This document shows, piece after piece, positions 9,173-17,214 of a DNA stretch of 17,214 nt. The stretch covers positions 1-17,214 of the forward strand of contig OUQQ01000451.1 in assembly GCA_900404475.1 (NCBI GenBank). The letters run 5' to 3'. Made by a program: the position numbers and the translations under genes. The notes below the pieces were generated by a model. That model ran no database searches, was not told where the DNA came from, and worked only from the letters and a program-made list of their open reading frames with translations. Position 1 is the stretch's first letter. Every line of letters begins with the position of its first letter. Source of the DNA: Spongospora subterranea. Its lineage: Eukaryota; Endomyxa; Phytomyxea; Plasmodiophorida; Plasmodiophoridae.

Positions 9173-9558
9173 CTATTTATCAATAATACTTATTCGAAGA
9201 TAGCAAAAAAATGTGCTGTTGTCGGCATGCCTTGAACCGATCGGCAGCCGTGAACCGATGGGTTCCATCAAAGGTGTTTCCGTAGCACTGCGACAATGGC
9301 CGCATAATCCGTTTTCATCCGCTTGTTCAACGATTTCATGAGCCACAGGCTTCGCTGACGTTATGAATTCTCCTGATCCCGCTGCGATAATACGAACGTC
9401 TGTACAATCATGGTCTCTCATCGCCGGTCTTCCTCCGACAGTACGTCACCAAGGACCAAGAATGAAATTCGCATGCAGTGGAAGTCAAGAGTACCATCGT
9501 TGACTCCCTCGCCCACTCTGGGATCTCCGATCGAAATCGATTCCAGGCTCTGTTTCAT
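9173..9558 (-). CDS. Possible small two-exon gene, unknown
   Basis: On the minus strand, ATG at 9558 opens a 46-codon frame (starting MKQSLESISIGDPRVGEG, ending LGDVLSEEDRR). It stops exactly where a second 82-codon frame begins (ATG at 9421, with VRIIAAGSGEFITSAKPVAH and a CGHC pair). A GT-AG intron at 9449-9400 (50 bp) joins the two in phase, giving LVL-D-VRIIAAGSGEF. Alternatively these are two reading frames with a one-base disruption between them. The product would be about 111 residues, hydrophilic, and unrecognised. A relationship to the neighbouring retroelement relic cannot be excluded. Confidence 0.35.
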
Positions 9559-9605
9559 CTAAGGGTAGAAGATGATGTTTGGTGACAAAGGGTGCCTGGC
9601 GAATA

Positions 9606-9830
9606 TCATTTGCAGATCCTCCTCTTATCAAGTCTGCTGTGTTGAACTTCAATTACTTCCTCTATTGCAAACTTGAAAACCTTCTCCAAATGATTATGCG
9701 ATTGTGCGCTCAAAGGAGACACTTCTCTCCACGCTAAGTGGTGTTTTCTCGTCCTGTTCATGACCGGGCCCACAATATCGATATCGTCTAAAAACGTCGG
9801 CAAACACGATGTACATATGGGTGGAGAGCA
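9606..9830 (-). mobile_element. Decayed Ty3/gypsy-type RT fragment
   Basis: The minus frame contains FLDDIDIVG followed by HNHLEKVFKFAIEEVIEVQH, SRLDKRRICK and a stop. This resembles the Ty3/gypsy reverse transcriptase active-site region (Y/F-x-DD, then the HLxxVF helix and a motif rich in K and R), with an insertion between the two. The frame has no ATG; it is open upstream to about 9830. No other RT motifs, integrase, protease or long terminal repeats are visible nearby, so it is a small inactive relic. The aspartate pair is retained. The family assignment rests on two short motifs only. Confidence 0.45.
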
Positions 9831-10529
9831 TTCTGTTTGTCTCAGGATGGATCATATACTAGGATTGAAACTCTTGTAGAGCGATGTCACGCCTTACTCA
9901 GATATGATCGAGTCCCATTATAAATTTTGGAGAATGATTCGGATGAGGTTAAACTTCATGGGCCGATCAAATCAGTCAAAACCTTCAAGCTTTCCCTCAA
10001 TCGCTCTTTTTGAAGATCCTGTGGATGGAGCGACCGATTATCTGGGGCAAGTGCCCTTCTTCTGACAAACTTGCCTTTTGATAAACTAGTCAATGATAAG
10101 CCACGTAAACCCGAACAACCATCAAGTCGTTAAAATAGCCCTGGGCTGATAATCTCCCTATGGTTGTATGCCAATTTATGTGTAGACTCGGTTCTTTTGG
10201 ATTATTGGACAATATTGGGAGTGGTTCTTCATGCCACTAATCCTAAACCACTATTAAAACGCAAAAGTTCTAGACTATGTACAGGCACTCACAAATATTG
10301 ATAATATATTACGATTATCTAACTCCAATGTTAAAAAAAGAGATGATTTCCGACAATATGAAGGTCGGGGGGCCACTAATGTCAGCGTGTTTTCTACATT
10401 TCGAAAAGTGGTGCACGAATGTTTCTATTTACTTGAATTATCGAGGCACCAATTCCTGCTAGGAACATTGAGAGCATTCACACTGCACTTGATACTCCCT
10501 AATAAGCGATGGTTCTGCTTGGTTCATAA
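9831..10529. other. Gap with no assigned gene
   Basis: About 700 AT-rich bases. A minus-strand open stretch near 9955-10066 (containing LQKERLRESLKVLTDLIGP) looks somewhat protein-like but has no start and no domain. A + frame at 10277-10462 shows no motif. Degraded retroelement sequence is possible given the neighbouring RT relic. Confidence 0.25.
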
Positions 10530-10775
10530 AACCTGTCAATTGACACCCTATCATGTTTCCCAATTTGTCCTGCTGGTCATTTGACGCCAGCAGAATCAGC
10601 TCTTGAGTCGCAACGACGTCGCGAACAGGAACTCATAGGCCTGGGCCAGAACAATGACTCGTTTACCGACAGCAATGCCATGAACATGCTGATCTCCCCT
10701 TCTCAGCGATTGAACGTGTGTTCCTACGGAAACACAGAGACCTTTTGATGCCGTTGGTATACGAGCACATGTTCC
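10530..10775. other. Overlapping open frames on both strands
   Basis: The + strand is open for 72 codons (10530-10748, with a hydrophilic segment ESQRRREQELIGLG and an internal ATG at 10680). The - strand is open for 59 codons (10775-10596, including GIAVGKRVIVLAQAYEFL). Neither has an upstream ATG covering the whole stretch. One may be an exon; the sequence does not decide which. No domain is recognised on either strand. Confidence 0.25.
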
Positions 10776-11309
10776 TCAACGCCTACTCACCATTCGTAAA
10801 GACAAACATATACAAGAATCGGCCAAGAGTTGACGCGATACCGCGATGAACGCGGCTATAAAAAACTGACCGCATTTCAGACTTCGTTTTGCCCCGCTGG
10901 TGGTTGATCTAGAACGTTCAAGCGCTGCACTATTGTGTGAAGCCTGTATTGTCTGCAGATTTGGTTGGAATTGCTAGCAGCGTCAATCCAATAAAAATAC
11001 TCTACATTTGCACAGAACAACAGCGTAATGGATTTTTCATTATAATGACCTGCGACTTTGGAATTTGATAAAAGACTTGTCTGTCCAACCCCGTGTCATT
11101 GGAATTTTTAGTGCCCAAGTCTAATAAAGGCAAACAACAAGATTGCCAATGAATCGGATTTGGGCACACGGTTCATTGGGATGAAGAGCTACAGCATGTC
11201 GTACTGAAATATCCATCTGCTTGTTGTTCAGAAATCACATCGAGTATTTGCAATGATGACCCATTCCGGCAGGTTATGCATGTTTCGCCTCCTGGTGTTG
11301 CGTTGAATT
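10776..11309. other. Gap with an isolated TATA-like site
   Basis: About 530 bp without a convincing gene. A TATAAAA sequence in a GC-flanked context (cggcTATAAAAaac, about 10857) resembles a TATA box for a + transcript, but no coding frame follows it. Nothing else is recognised. Confidence 0.25.
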
Positions 11310-11879
11310 CTAAACATTACTGTGGGGAAAGAAGGACGGTTCTGTCTGAAGTGGTTCCTGTCTGCTCGGCGGTACTGACCCGCTTGTATTTCCTGTCACG
11401 ATTGCAAGACAGGTAGGGTGTCTTGAGTTGCTATTGCTGCCAACCGGCTCAATGTTCTCCTCGTTAGCCTCCACCTTCGATACCACTCCTCGGTTCTGAG
11501 GTGAGTTTATTTTACAAATCTCGAACGGCGAATTGCCACTCGTAGAGCCAGCTGAATCATTGGATGACACTCCACAAGGGCGCTATTCTGCAACACTGTC
11601 TCGAATTGCGATTTAAACATACTGACAGACAACTCCTGTTGTTTGCTCTGTACTTGTGCCATATCCGCCGGATTATGACGAAGGGTTCGTCTCATTCAGA
11701 ATGACGTCAAGAAGGTGGCGAAATTCGAGATCAACCACATGCGGGATTGAATGACATGTATAGTCACCCTCATCCCGGTATCGCGACTCAACCAAGCGAT
11801 GATTCGCCCCAACTCTTCCAGTGTGTGAATTAGACGCCGCCCGATGATTATCCTCTATCTCATCATCAAACTGTGTCAT
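11310..11879 (-). CDS. Hydrophilic unknown gene, frame-broken
   Basis: Three partly overlapping minus-strand frames look like pieces of one hydrophilic protein. The first runs from ATG at 11879 (TTG precedes it) for 68 codons, MTQFDDEIEDNHRAASNSH to HLLDVILNETNPSS. The second, about 11695-11507, contains AQVQSKQQELSVSMFKSQFE. The third runs from about 11585 to 11310 with SNDSAGSTSGNSPFEICK and a Ser/Asn-rich tail ending PSFFPHSNV. Two frame changes are needed. No GT-AG pair with correct phase stood out, so either introns were missed or the gene is decayed. No domain is recognised. The gene lies downstream of the tyrosinase-like gene on the same strand, 225 bp away. Confidence 0.4.
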
Positions 11880-12103
11880 AGACAAGAACAAATTCTCTCA
11901 ACATTATTCGTTCCATCCTGGTCCTTGACAGCATCAAGTTAAATTTCTGAGGATATTCTATCAAAAGCTCGATTTCTACAATGTTATAGGAGGAAATGAG
12001 GCGAGCTACAAATTCTCTCCCCATCTTATTCAAATCTATTCTATCTATGAAAACTCAACTCCCATCGTGAAAGAAAATATAACGCCTTTTTATATGATGA
12101 ACT
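11880..12103 (-). other. Tyrosinase-like 3' flank
   Basis: 224 AT-rich bases between the tyrosinase-like stop (TAA at 12104-12106) and the next minus-strand ATG. This presumably holds the 3' untranslated region of one gene and the promoter of the next. The minus strand has an A-rich ATATAAAAAGG near 12085-12095, which could act in either role. Confidence 0.3.
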
Positions 12104-14044
12104 TTAGAAAACGTATTGGTCGAGTCTGACAGTAAAAGGAGGAGTCTTGACGACCTTATTAGTTCTCTGATTGAACACGATCAACGACAGGGACTTTTGA
12201 ACCTGTTTCAGCGGGACCGACGCCAATAGCTGTCGATATCCATCACTGATATCGACAGGCCGATCCCGCTGATAGTTGACTGATGCCCCACCGCGCCCTT
12301 CGATGAATATCTGACCGATGATCGTGTTTTTGGCCACGATATCGACCCGGAATGCCGATACGGTACAGGGAATATCGCAAAGCGACAGGATCATGTGGCT
12401 TCGTGGCGCAATGATCAGTTCGGCCACACTCTCATATGATGAATTGTTCGGTGGTGGAACAACAGCTGGGTCGTGGGGCTCGGGAACCATCCCTTTGAAG
12501 GTGAACTGTTGGATACCGATAGAATGTGTTGTGGACGATAACACCGGCCTGGATGCGGGCAACGTCGACGTCGAGGTCAATACCAATGGGGGTGTGGATT
12601 CATTATGATGACCCCATGTCCCTCCCATAGAGAAGGAGATTGAGGCAACGGCCGTCGGGTCCTCGCCCTCCAATCCTGGATTTATATCGGACCAAAGTGT
12701 GGTATTGTGGGCGAACGAGCTGAACGGATCCCCATTTGCTGTTGGGCGTACTCCAGTCGTGATATTAACCCCTGGTGCTGTTCCTTTCGCTTCACCGGAT
12801 CCATAGGTGGCATTGGTCTCGGCTGTTGGTCCAGGGATTCCCCGTCCGACCTGGCGAACACTATCGAGATTGTTCTTGGTCTTGGGGACACTGATCCCAT
12901 CCCAGCCAATCATGGCGCCTTTCCTAGGAACATGTGCTCCCCACCCTTCACCAGGTTCGGTTCCTGTCTCACTTGACATATTCGGCGCCTCAACGTCATC
13001 TGTGTGCCATTCGTGATTGCCAGAATATGTCATCCCTAAACCAGCAGCTGCATCATTGGTGTTGTTAGTTCCATTGCCCAATAGGAGTCCTTGATATGAT
13101 ATCTCCAACGAGTCCCCATCCACAGCTGAGGAACCTGCACGAGCCTGAACGTGTGATCCTTTGAGACCAATCGAGACATGCGCTCCAGGATTACGGCGAA
13201 GATCATCACCATGAACGTGTCCATCCACCGGAGAAGATTTCCGAATAGAGCTGGGAAGATGATCAGCCGCATCACCGCTTGGATCCCATCGCTCTGTCGC
13301 ATTGATCATTCGTCGCCCTGAGAAAGGCCCATTCAGGTCCTTCAACTCATGAACGGCATCTCGCGCCTCCACGGTCAGATTCGGATGATTCAACGACCAA
13401 CGCCACCAAATCCGATCGATATTGGCCAATGTGATCCAATAAAGGAAATCCTCAGACGCCTTGTCCATTTGAGCACATGAACCGCCCAGGGCGGACATCA
13501 CCGTCTCCTGTAGATTCTCCAACATGATGCACAGATAAGCGTAGTCCAGCTGGGCGAAAGCCATGATCTCCAGACTGCGAAGGGTTTCGCTAGGGAACGG
13601 CGAGTATGGCCGACGGCTGGCGATGAACAATGGATTTGGGTCGCGACCACCGATACGAGGAACCAATACGGCCGCTGGGACCGGGTCGACACTGAAATCC
13701 CAAAAGGGAATGGGACAACCGAGAAGATCTTCGAGACGATGAAGGTAATGACGATGCCATGGAAGATAGCCATGGGTTCCACGAACCACAAACGGGTCTG
13801 ATATCAGCGACTTGAAGGCGGGAGAGGCGGTGGCGTTGACCCAGTGAGAGCGCAGCGAATCGATATCGGCCGGCGTCATTGCCGATATTGATTGGCGGCG
13901 ACAGGTGGCATTGATGACGACGGTTCCTGAGTTAAAAACCGGTGGAGTGGAGCTCACTGATGGTGTTGTCACGTTGATTGCTGGAAAATATGCCGATCTG
14001 GCCAAACCAATGACCAAGGCAAAGCACACCAATGTCTTCGTCAT
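12104..14044 (-). CDS. Secreted tyrosinase-like protein, copper B lost
   Basis: An intronless gene of 646 residues with an ATG at 14044. Residues 1-18 form a signal peptide. The tyrosinase domain spans about 45-225: THGYLPWHRHYLHRLEDLL (90-108) is the copper-A segment, with H91 and H97 in place and H67 a candidate first ligand; PIPFWDF (111-117) is the conserved follow-on. The copper-B half keeps its frame: GG at 187-188, F200 and the IDRIWWRW signature at 209-216. However, the ligand positions of the usual HNxxH and HHxxID motifs are Q179, M183 and L206, with T205 for the first His of the pair. Active tyrosinases need both coppers to oxidise phenols, so this looks catalytically dead or altered. 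Residues 230-510 are Ser/Thr/Gly/Pro-rich, and the protein has about 13 N-glycosylation sequons. Residues 510-646 form a separate, probably beta-rich C-terminal module. Family assignment is firm; loss of activity is inferred. Confidence 0.85.
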   Translation of the reverse strand: MTKTLVCFALVIGLARSAYFPAINVTTPSVSSTPPVFNSGTVVINATCRRQSISAMTPADIDSLRSHWVNATASPAFKSLISDPFVVRGTHGYLPWHRHYLHRLEDLLGCPIPFWDFSVDPVPAAVLVPRIGGRDPNPLFIASRRPYSPFPSETLRSLEIMAFAQLDYAYLCIMLENLQETVMSALGGSCAQMDKASEDFLYWITLANIDRIWWRWSLNHPNLTVEARDAVHELKDLNGPFSGRRMINATERWDPSGDAADHLPSSIRKSSPVDGHVHGDDLRRNPGAHVSIGLKGSHVQARAGSSAVDGDSLEISYQGLLLGNGTNNTNDAAAGLGMTYSGNHEWHTDDVEAPNMSSETGTEPGEGWGAHVPRKGAMIGWDGISVPKTKNNLDSVRQVGRGIPGPTAETNATYGSGEAKGTAPGVNITTGVRPTANGDPFSSFAHNTTLWSDINPGLEGEDPTAVASISFSMGGTWGHHNESTPPLVLTSTSTLPASRPVLSSTTHSIGIQQFTFKGMVPEPHDPAVVPPPNNSSYESVAELIIAPRSHMILSLCDIPCTVSAFRVDIVAKNTIIGQIFIEGRGGASVNYQRDRPVDISDGYRQLLASVPLKQVQKSLSLIVFNQRTNKVVKTPPFTVRLDQYVF

Positions 14045-14599
14045 GATCTGCGATGGGTCGTCGATTGGCGACTGTTTTCTTTCTGATTATTGTCGGAACC
14101 TGACGATTTTCCACTGTAAGATGAGTCAATGTGAATTAGGATATTTCAATGACAGTGATTTCAATGACTCATCATTGGTTTGTGAGGATAATTGTGCAGA
14201 ACCGACCCTTTGTTAACAAATGTCGCCGACGGGTTTTCCACGATCCATTCTGGCTTCATTCTACGGAATTCGGGGATAAGATTCTGGTACTGGTTTTCTA
14301 GTTACCACAATATACCTTTGAAAACGATTTAGCAAGTTTAAGATTTTGTGTTGCGGCAGTAAATCAGAGACATCAAAGGCAATGAAGGTCACCTGAACTC
14401 CAAAACACAGACACTCAGATACCTTCCAAAACGAAATAAAGTGAAAACAAAATCAAATTTGTACGATCATGTAAGTTTCCTCTCTAAATTTTAACAACTG
14501 AAATAATCAGTTAAAGGCGGAATACGGTATTGAGCTATTGTATGTGAATGATAAAGAGGCGATAGTGATGCTATCTGTAGCAGGGATGCTACTACTGTA
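14045..14599. other. Flank upstream of the tyrosinase-like gene
   Basis: About 555 bp containing the presumed promoter of the minus-strand tyrosinase-like gene. The + frame over 13905-14216 mainly shadows that gene and is not supported. No TATA box or known regulatory element is evident. The distal part is AT-rich. Confidence 0.3.
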
Positions 14600-14696
14600 C
14601 TGAAATGATCAGTGAGGTTAGGCCGAACTGATCAGCGAGATGAACCGAATTGATCGGTGAGACGGAAGCGCGATCCGAATTGATCGATGCATGAGG
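14600..14696. repeat. Degenerate tandem repeat with TGATC core
   Basis: Four adjacent copies start at 14600, 14623, 14645 and 14675. Each is built on (c)cgaaYTGATCrgYgag with a purine-rich end. Unit lengths are 23, 22, 30 and 22 bp, the third being extended by about eight bases. The middle copies are most alike (CCGAACTGATCAGCGAG and CCGAATTGATCGGTGAG). This is a short minisatellite of unknown role; no coding frame runs through it. Confidence 0.7.
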
Positions 14697-15176
14697 AGTA
14701 AATTTTTATTATTCATAAGTAGTTGAGTTTTTAAAATAGTAGAGGCACGAGCTCGTTATTTAGCCACGGGAACACGTGCGTCAACATCAGTGACCTGACC
14801 GAGTGGATAACAGATATGAAAATCGTGTACTTGGATAAGCGTAGAATGTTTGACACAAACCCAATTACTGAATAAAATGGGAAAACGCATCACGATAAAT
14901 CGACTTGTCGACATGGGATAGAACCGATTTGTCGTATTAATTATAATGGGTACGGATTGTAAGATGTTATATATCCAGCCAACAATCACAACAAAAGCGA
15001 ATGTTCTAATTGACGATAGCGGTCGAGGAAGTCTGTTGCCACATTTCACCTGGACGCCAACCACAACACTATTTCATGAATCTGAACCGTCATCTCTATT
15101 CAATGCGATTTAGTCACCCAACCTCGGCCGTCTTCAAATGTCAACCTTCCCTCAGGTATTATCTAACCCTATGTCG
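14697..15176. other. Gap with weak minus-strand open frame
   Basis: 480 bp. A 102-codon minus frame (15064-14756) has a hydrophobic stretch (FAFVVIVGWIYNILQSVPII) but starts at GTG, with its first ATG half-way along, and matches nothing I know. It is not supported as a gene. The 5' part is AT-rich with no repeat. Confidence 0.25.
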
Positions 15177-15392
15177 CTAAAAATACGCTCCGAATTCATC
15201 GCCAGGTCTCAATGGTTCGTTCTTGTAATGGTGCCGCATCTTCGACGATTGTTGGTACGCAGGGTGAGACAAGAAATTATCAACCTGATCGGTTATCATC
15301 CCATATTCCAATAGAGCCCGGATATTCTCACGAGCAAGATGTACAGCGACTTGGCGTTGAGCTGATTGATTCGAATGTACAAATACAAACAT
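15177..15392 (-). CDS. Possible 71-residue protein, unknown
   Basis: The minus strand has a proper ATG at 15392 and 71 codons to a TAG at 15177. The peptide is hydrophilic and helical-looking (VAVHLARENIRALLEYGMIT, then DQVDNFLSHPAYQQSSKMRH, ending GDEFGAYF), with even composition. No signal peptide, membrane span or family is recognised. It lies beside, and opposite to, the DIRS relic, so it may be a remnant of retroelement or host coding sequence rather than a whole gene. It could also be a terminal exon. Confidence 0.35.
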   Translation of the reverse strand: MFVFVHSNQSAQRQVAVHLARENIRALLEYGMITDQVDNFLSHPAYQQSSKMRHHYKNEPLRPGDEFGAYF

Positions 15393-15750
15393 GTAAAAAT
15401 CTATAGCAAACTATAATGGAATTCGTCGAGTTGCCGCAAAACTCAAAAGGACTAACACGTATGATGCATTGTGCACATTTGGGGAGGACTATCAACCCAG
15501 ATTGGTGAAGAAGTCACTGGCCATTCTCAGGAATGAGCCTGACCAACGGCGGTAGATTTCTCTGCAGTCACTCAAGGGCTCCCAAAGTGAGCTGACATTC
15601 ATGGTGACGCCTAGTAGACGTCCACAGAATCCTATTTTTCTTGAAGAATCACTGATCTGACATCGTCACTGCAGCAGAAGTTGGTAGGCCTTTTGTGAGC
15701 CAAAACCCTCCCGCTCACATCTACCGGTTGAATCTACACGTTCTAGCATC
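15393..15750. other. Gap 5' of the retroelement relic
   Basis: About 360 bp with stops in all frames. It is probably decayed 5' sequence of the DIRS-type element, but no specific motif is visible to prove it. Confidence 0.25.
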
Positions 15751-16785
15751 TGCCTACCTATTCAGGCTATTACGCCACCATCTCCTCTTCTTACAGCTTT
15801 CGCTCATCCATATTTATCTGTAGGAATCGAGTTAGAAGTCCAGCCTCACCCGGTTCGACACGAGTCTTTCGTACAGACGTGCAGTCCCTTATTTCAGCAG
15901 GACGCATTCGAGCTATTTCATCACACGAAACTCAATTACGTGATCTTTCCTATTCCTTTAGGTGTCTAAACATGGAAAAATCATAGAGACGACTGGTACA
16001 TTATTTTAAATGTACGTTAATCCTTTCATGGCCAATCGTCCAGTAAACTTTCCTAAAGTTAAGCAGATATTAGCCACTACTGCTCGGGGGGAATACGCTT
16101 CGAAGCTGCGGTTATTGGACCGTCAAATTACACCCCAATTCCCGAAGATTCTGTAATTTTGCGTTTGAAAACAAATTCTACGAATATACGGTACTCCCGT
16201 TCGGTTTATCTACCGCTCCTTCCTGTTTTCAGGATATCACATTGGCATTGTGTGGCGCCATGAATAAGATTTGGCCAGAGAAAGCCATCGTTGATCTCGA
16301 TGACTTCCTTTTTCGTCACCCCAATCCAGTATATCTAGCAAACGCTACCACGTCTATTATCACGTTTATGGAGGAAGCCGGGATCGTCATTGATATCGGT
16401 AAAAGTTTTCTTACCCCGTCCACATCAGTACATTTTTTGGGATTAATACTTAATTCTCAATCTTTGCAAGTCGAGATTTCTCCAGATAAGAAAGCAGCTT
16501 ATGCAGCCTCGATCCGGCAATTACTTTCACAGAGGCACCCTTCAGTGCAACAACTTGCAACACTACGCGGTCATTTAACTTCGCCAACATTTCATCGACC
16601 AGAGGGCAGGCACCATTATCCGCTCTCCATTCTCTCATTGGAGGCGTCACCGCGACTATCGACGATGGAGATGCTCGACAGTATCTTAGAATTGGATCAA
16701 CTGCCACCTCCATCAATCGCTATCCAATGCTTCAGTAACAAAGAAACCAGAATATATTGATGCTTCCGACGATGTAATTTCCTGA
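15750..16785 (+). mobile_element. Decayed DIRS-type retrotransposon RT/RNase H
   Basis: Reverse transcriptase pieces occur in order but in different frames. A segment near 15880 (VQSLISAGRIRAIS) resembles the pre-palm region. ILNVR near 16005 and FPKVKQIL near 16050 resemble the RT N-terminal motifs. From about 16115 a longer frame reads VKLHPNSRRFCNFAFENKF, then LPFGLSTAP (16194-16220), the catalytic region VDLDDFLF (16290-16313), then FLGLILNS and the helix with ISPDKKAAY. The open frame ends at 16760; in another frame PEYIDASDDVIS (to 16785) resembles the start of RNase H. The order and the FLG...LRGHL spacing match DIRS/tyrosine-recombinase elements. Internal stops and frameshifts make it inactive. 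The usual aromatic before the Asp pair is Leu. No recombinase or terminal repeats are seen. Confidence 0.75.
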
Positions 16786-16794
16786 AAAAAAAAG

Positions 16795-16820
16795 AAGGAG
16801 CGATAGATAAACCGCTCCTT
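16795..16820. repeat. Short perfect hairpin
   Basis: AAGGAGCG (16795-16802) is the reverse complement of CGCTCCTT (16813-16820), with a 10-base loop, directly after an A9 run at the end of the DIRS relic. It could be a boundary feature of the element or chance. Confidence 0.5.
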
Positions 16821-17082
16821 CCTGATCGGGACAATGGAGCAGTCGGAGCGGAAGAAGAAAATGGAGGTGATGTTAATGATAGAGAAGACGGGACCAGAGT
16901 AGTATATGATTCCGAGGGATCTTGCAAGCGAAAAGTGAGTCCGCGCAAGAGAGCTCCTTGATGGACAGACAGATTTAGCTTTACCCATGTTGAGATTCAG
17001 ATGTGAATATGATCTTGGCCATCATCGGCTGCCCACTTATGGATGCACTGACTTCTGTGTATCAGAGAAGCGTTCCAGAACT
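16821..17082. other. Purine-rich stretch and gap
   Basis: About 260 bp. Bases 16828-16880 are purine-rich on the + strand (repeated GGAG and GAAG). No gene, RNA or further repeat is recognised. Confidence 0.3.
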
Positions 17083-17214
17083 AACAAAATGTTGTCAGTA
17101 TCGAAAAGGCGTGTTACAAAGCTTTGTCCGAAGTTGTCAGAGTAAACAAAACTCACAGTGCTGTCAGTGTAAAGAGGCGCGTTAGTGTTACAAAACTCAC
17201 AGTGTTATCAGTGT
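17083..17214. repeat. Tandem repeat, 44-bp period, at window end
   Basis: ACAAAACTCACAGTGCTGTC with AGTGT (17146-17170) recurs with two changes at 17190-17214, a 44-bp period. An older copy starts at about 17083 (ACAAAATGTTGTCAGTATC) and shares the following GGCGTGTTA. The units share GTCAGTGT-AAAGAGGCGCGTTA. The array runs past the window, so its full copy number is unknown. A 60-codon + open frame across it has no motif and is not supported. Confidence 0.65.

Noticed and set aside
13905..14216. 103-codon + frame across the tyrosinase-like start
   Set aside because: It largely mirrors the signal-peptide end of the tyrosinase-like gene on the other strand and has no domain.
14756..15064. 102-codon minus frame with a hydrophobic stretch
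   Set aside because: GTG start, ATG only mid-frame, and no family similarity; likely chance.
16797..16820. Hairpin considered as a bacterial-type terminator
   Set aside because: The genome is eukaryotic and the A run precedes rather than a T run following; no transcript ends here.
1..17214. tRNA, rRNA, CRISPR array or prophage
   Set aside because: No cloverleaf with a T-loop consensus, no rRNA-like sequence, no regularly spaced repeats with unique spacers, and no phage genes were seen on either strand.

Overview
This window is nuclear DNA of a eukaryote. The evidence is genes interrupted by short GT-AG introns (41, 54, 119 and 305 bp in the two genes I could resolve), a MyTH4-FERM protein, a syntaxin-type SNARE, a secreted tyrosinase-like protein, and decayed DIRS-type and probable Ty3/gypsy-type retrotransposons. 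There is no bacterial operon structure, and GTG or TTG starts are not treated as real. The lineage cannot be fixed from the sequence. A protist, or an early-branching relative of animals or fungi, fits this combination best, but that is inference.

Layout. 1-1020: a repeat-like zone with a 63-bp inverted repeat (1-63 against 431-493) and a third, diverged copy of the adjoining coding-like segment. About 1550-2026: a possible minus-strand gene of unknown function. 2636-4093 (+): an EF-hand protein in two exons. 4547-6970 (-): a four-exon MyTH4-FERM protein without a motor domain, convergent with the EF-hand gene. 7599-8450 (+): an intronless Qa-SNARE of the plasma-membrane syntaxin type, divergent from the MyTH4-FERM gene across a gap of about 630 bp. 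8886-9113 (+): a possible 75-residue protein. 9173-9558 (-): a possible small two-exon gene. 9606-9803 (-): a probable Ty3/gypsy reverse transcriptase relic. About 9800-11300: mostly uninterpretable, with short open frames on both strands near 10530-10775. 11310-11879 (-): open segments of an unknown hydrophilic protein. 12104-14044 (-): an intronless 646-residue secreted tyrosinase-like protein. 14600-14696: degenerate tandem repeats with a TGATC core. About 15750-16785 (+): a frameshifted DIRS-type reverse transcriptase/RNase H relic. 17083-17214: another tandem repeat that runs off the window end.

The resolved genes do not form a pathway. They are ordinary cell-biology genes (calcium binding, cytoskeleton or membrane linkage, exocytic fusion) beside one unusual secreted protein, with repeats at both window ends. 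The most noteworthy item is the tyrosinase-like protein. It keeps the copper-A WHR segment and the IDRIW signature after copper B, but the three positions that should hold copper-B histidines are Gln, Met and Leu. It also carries a glycosylation-rich region and a distinct C-terminal module. It therefore looks like a secreted pseudo-tyrosinase rather than an active oxidase.
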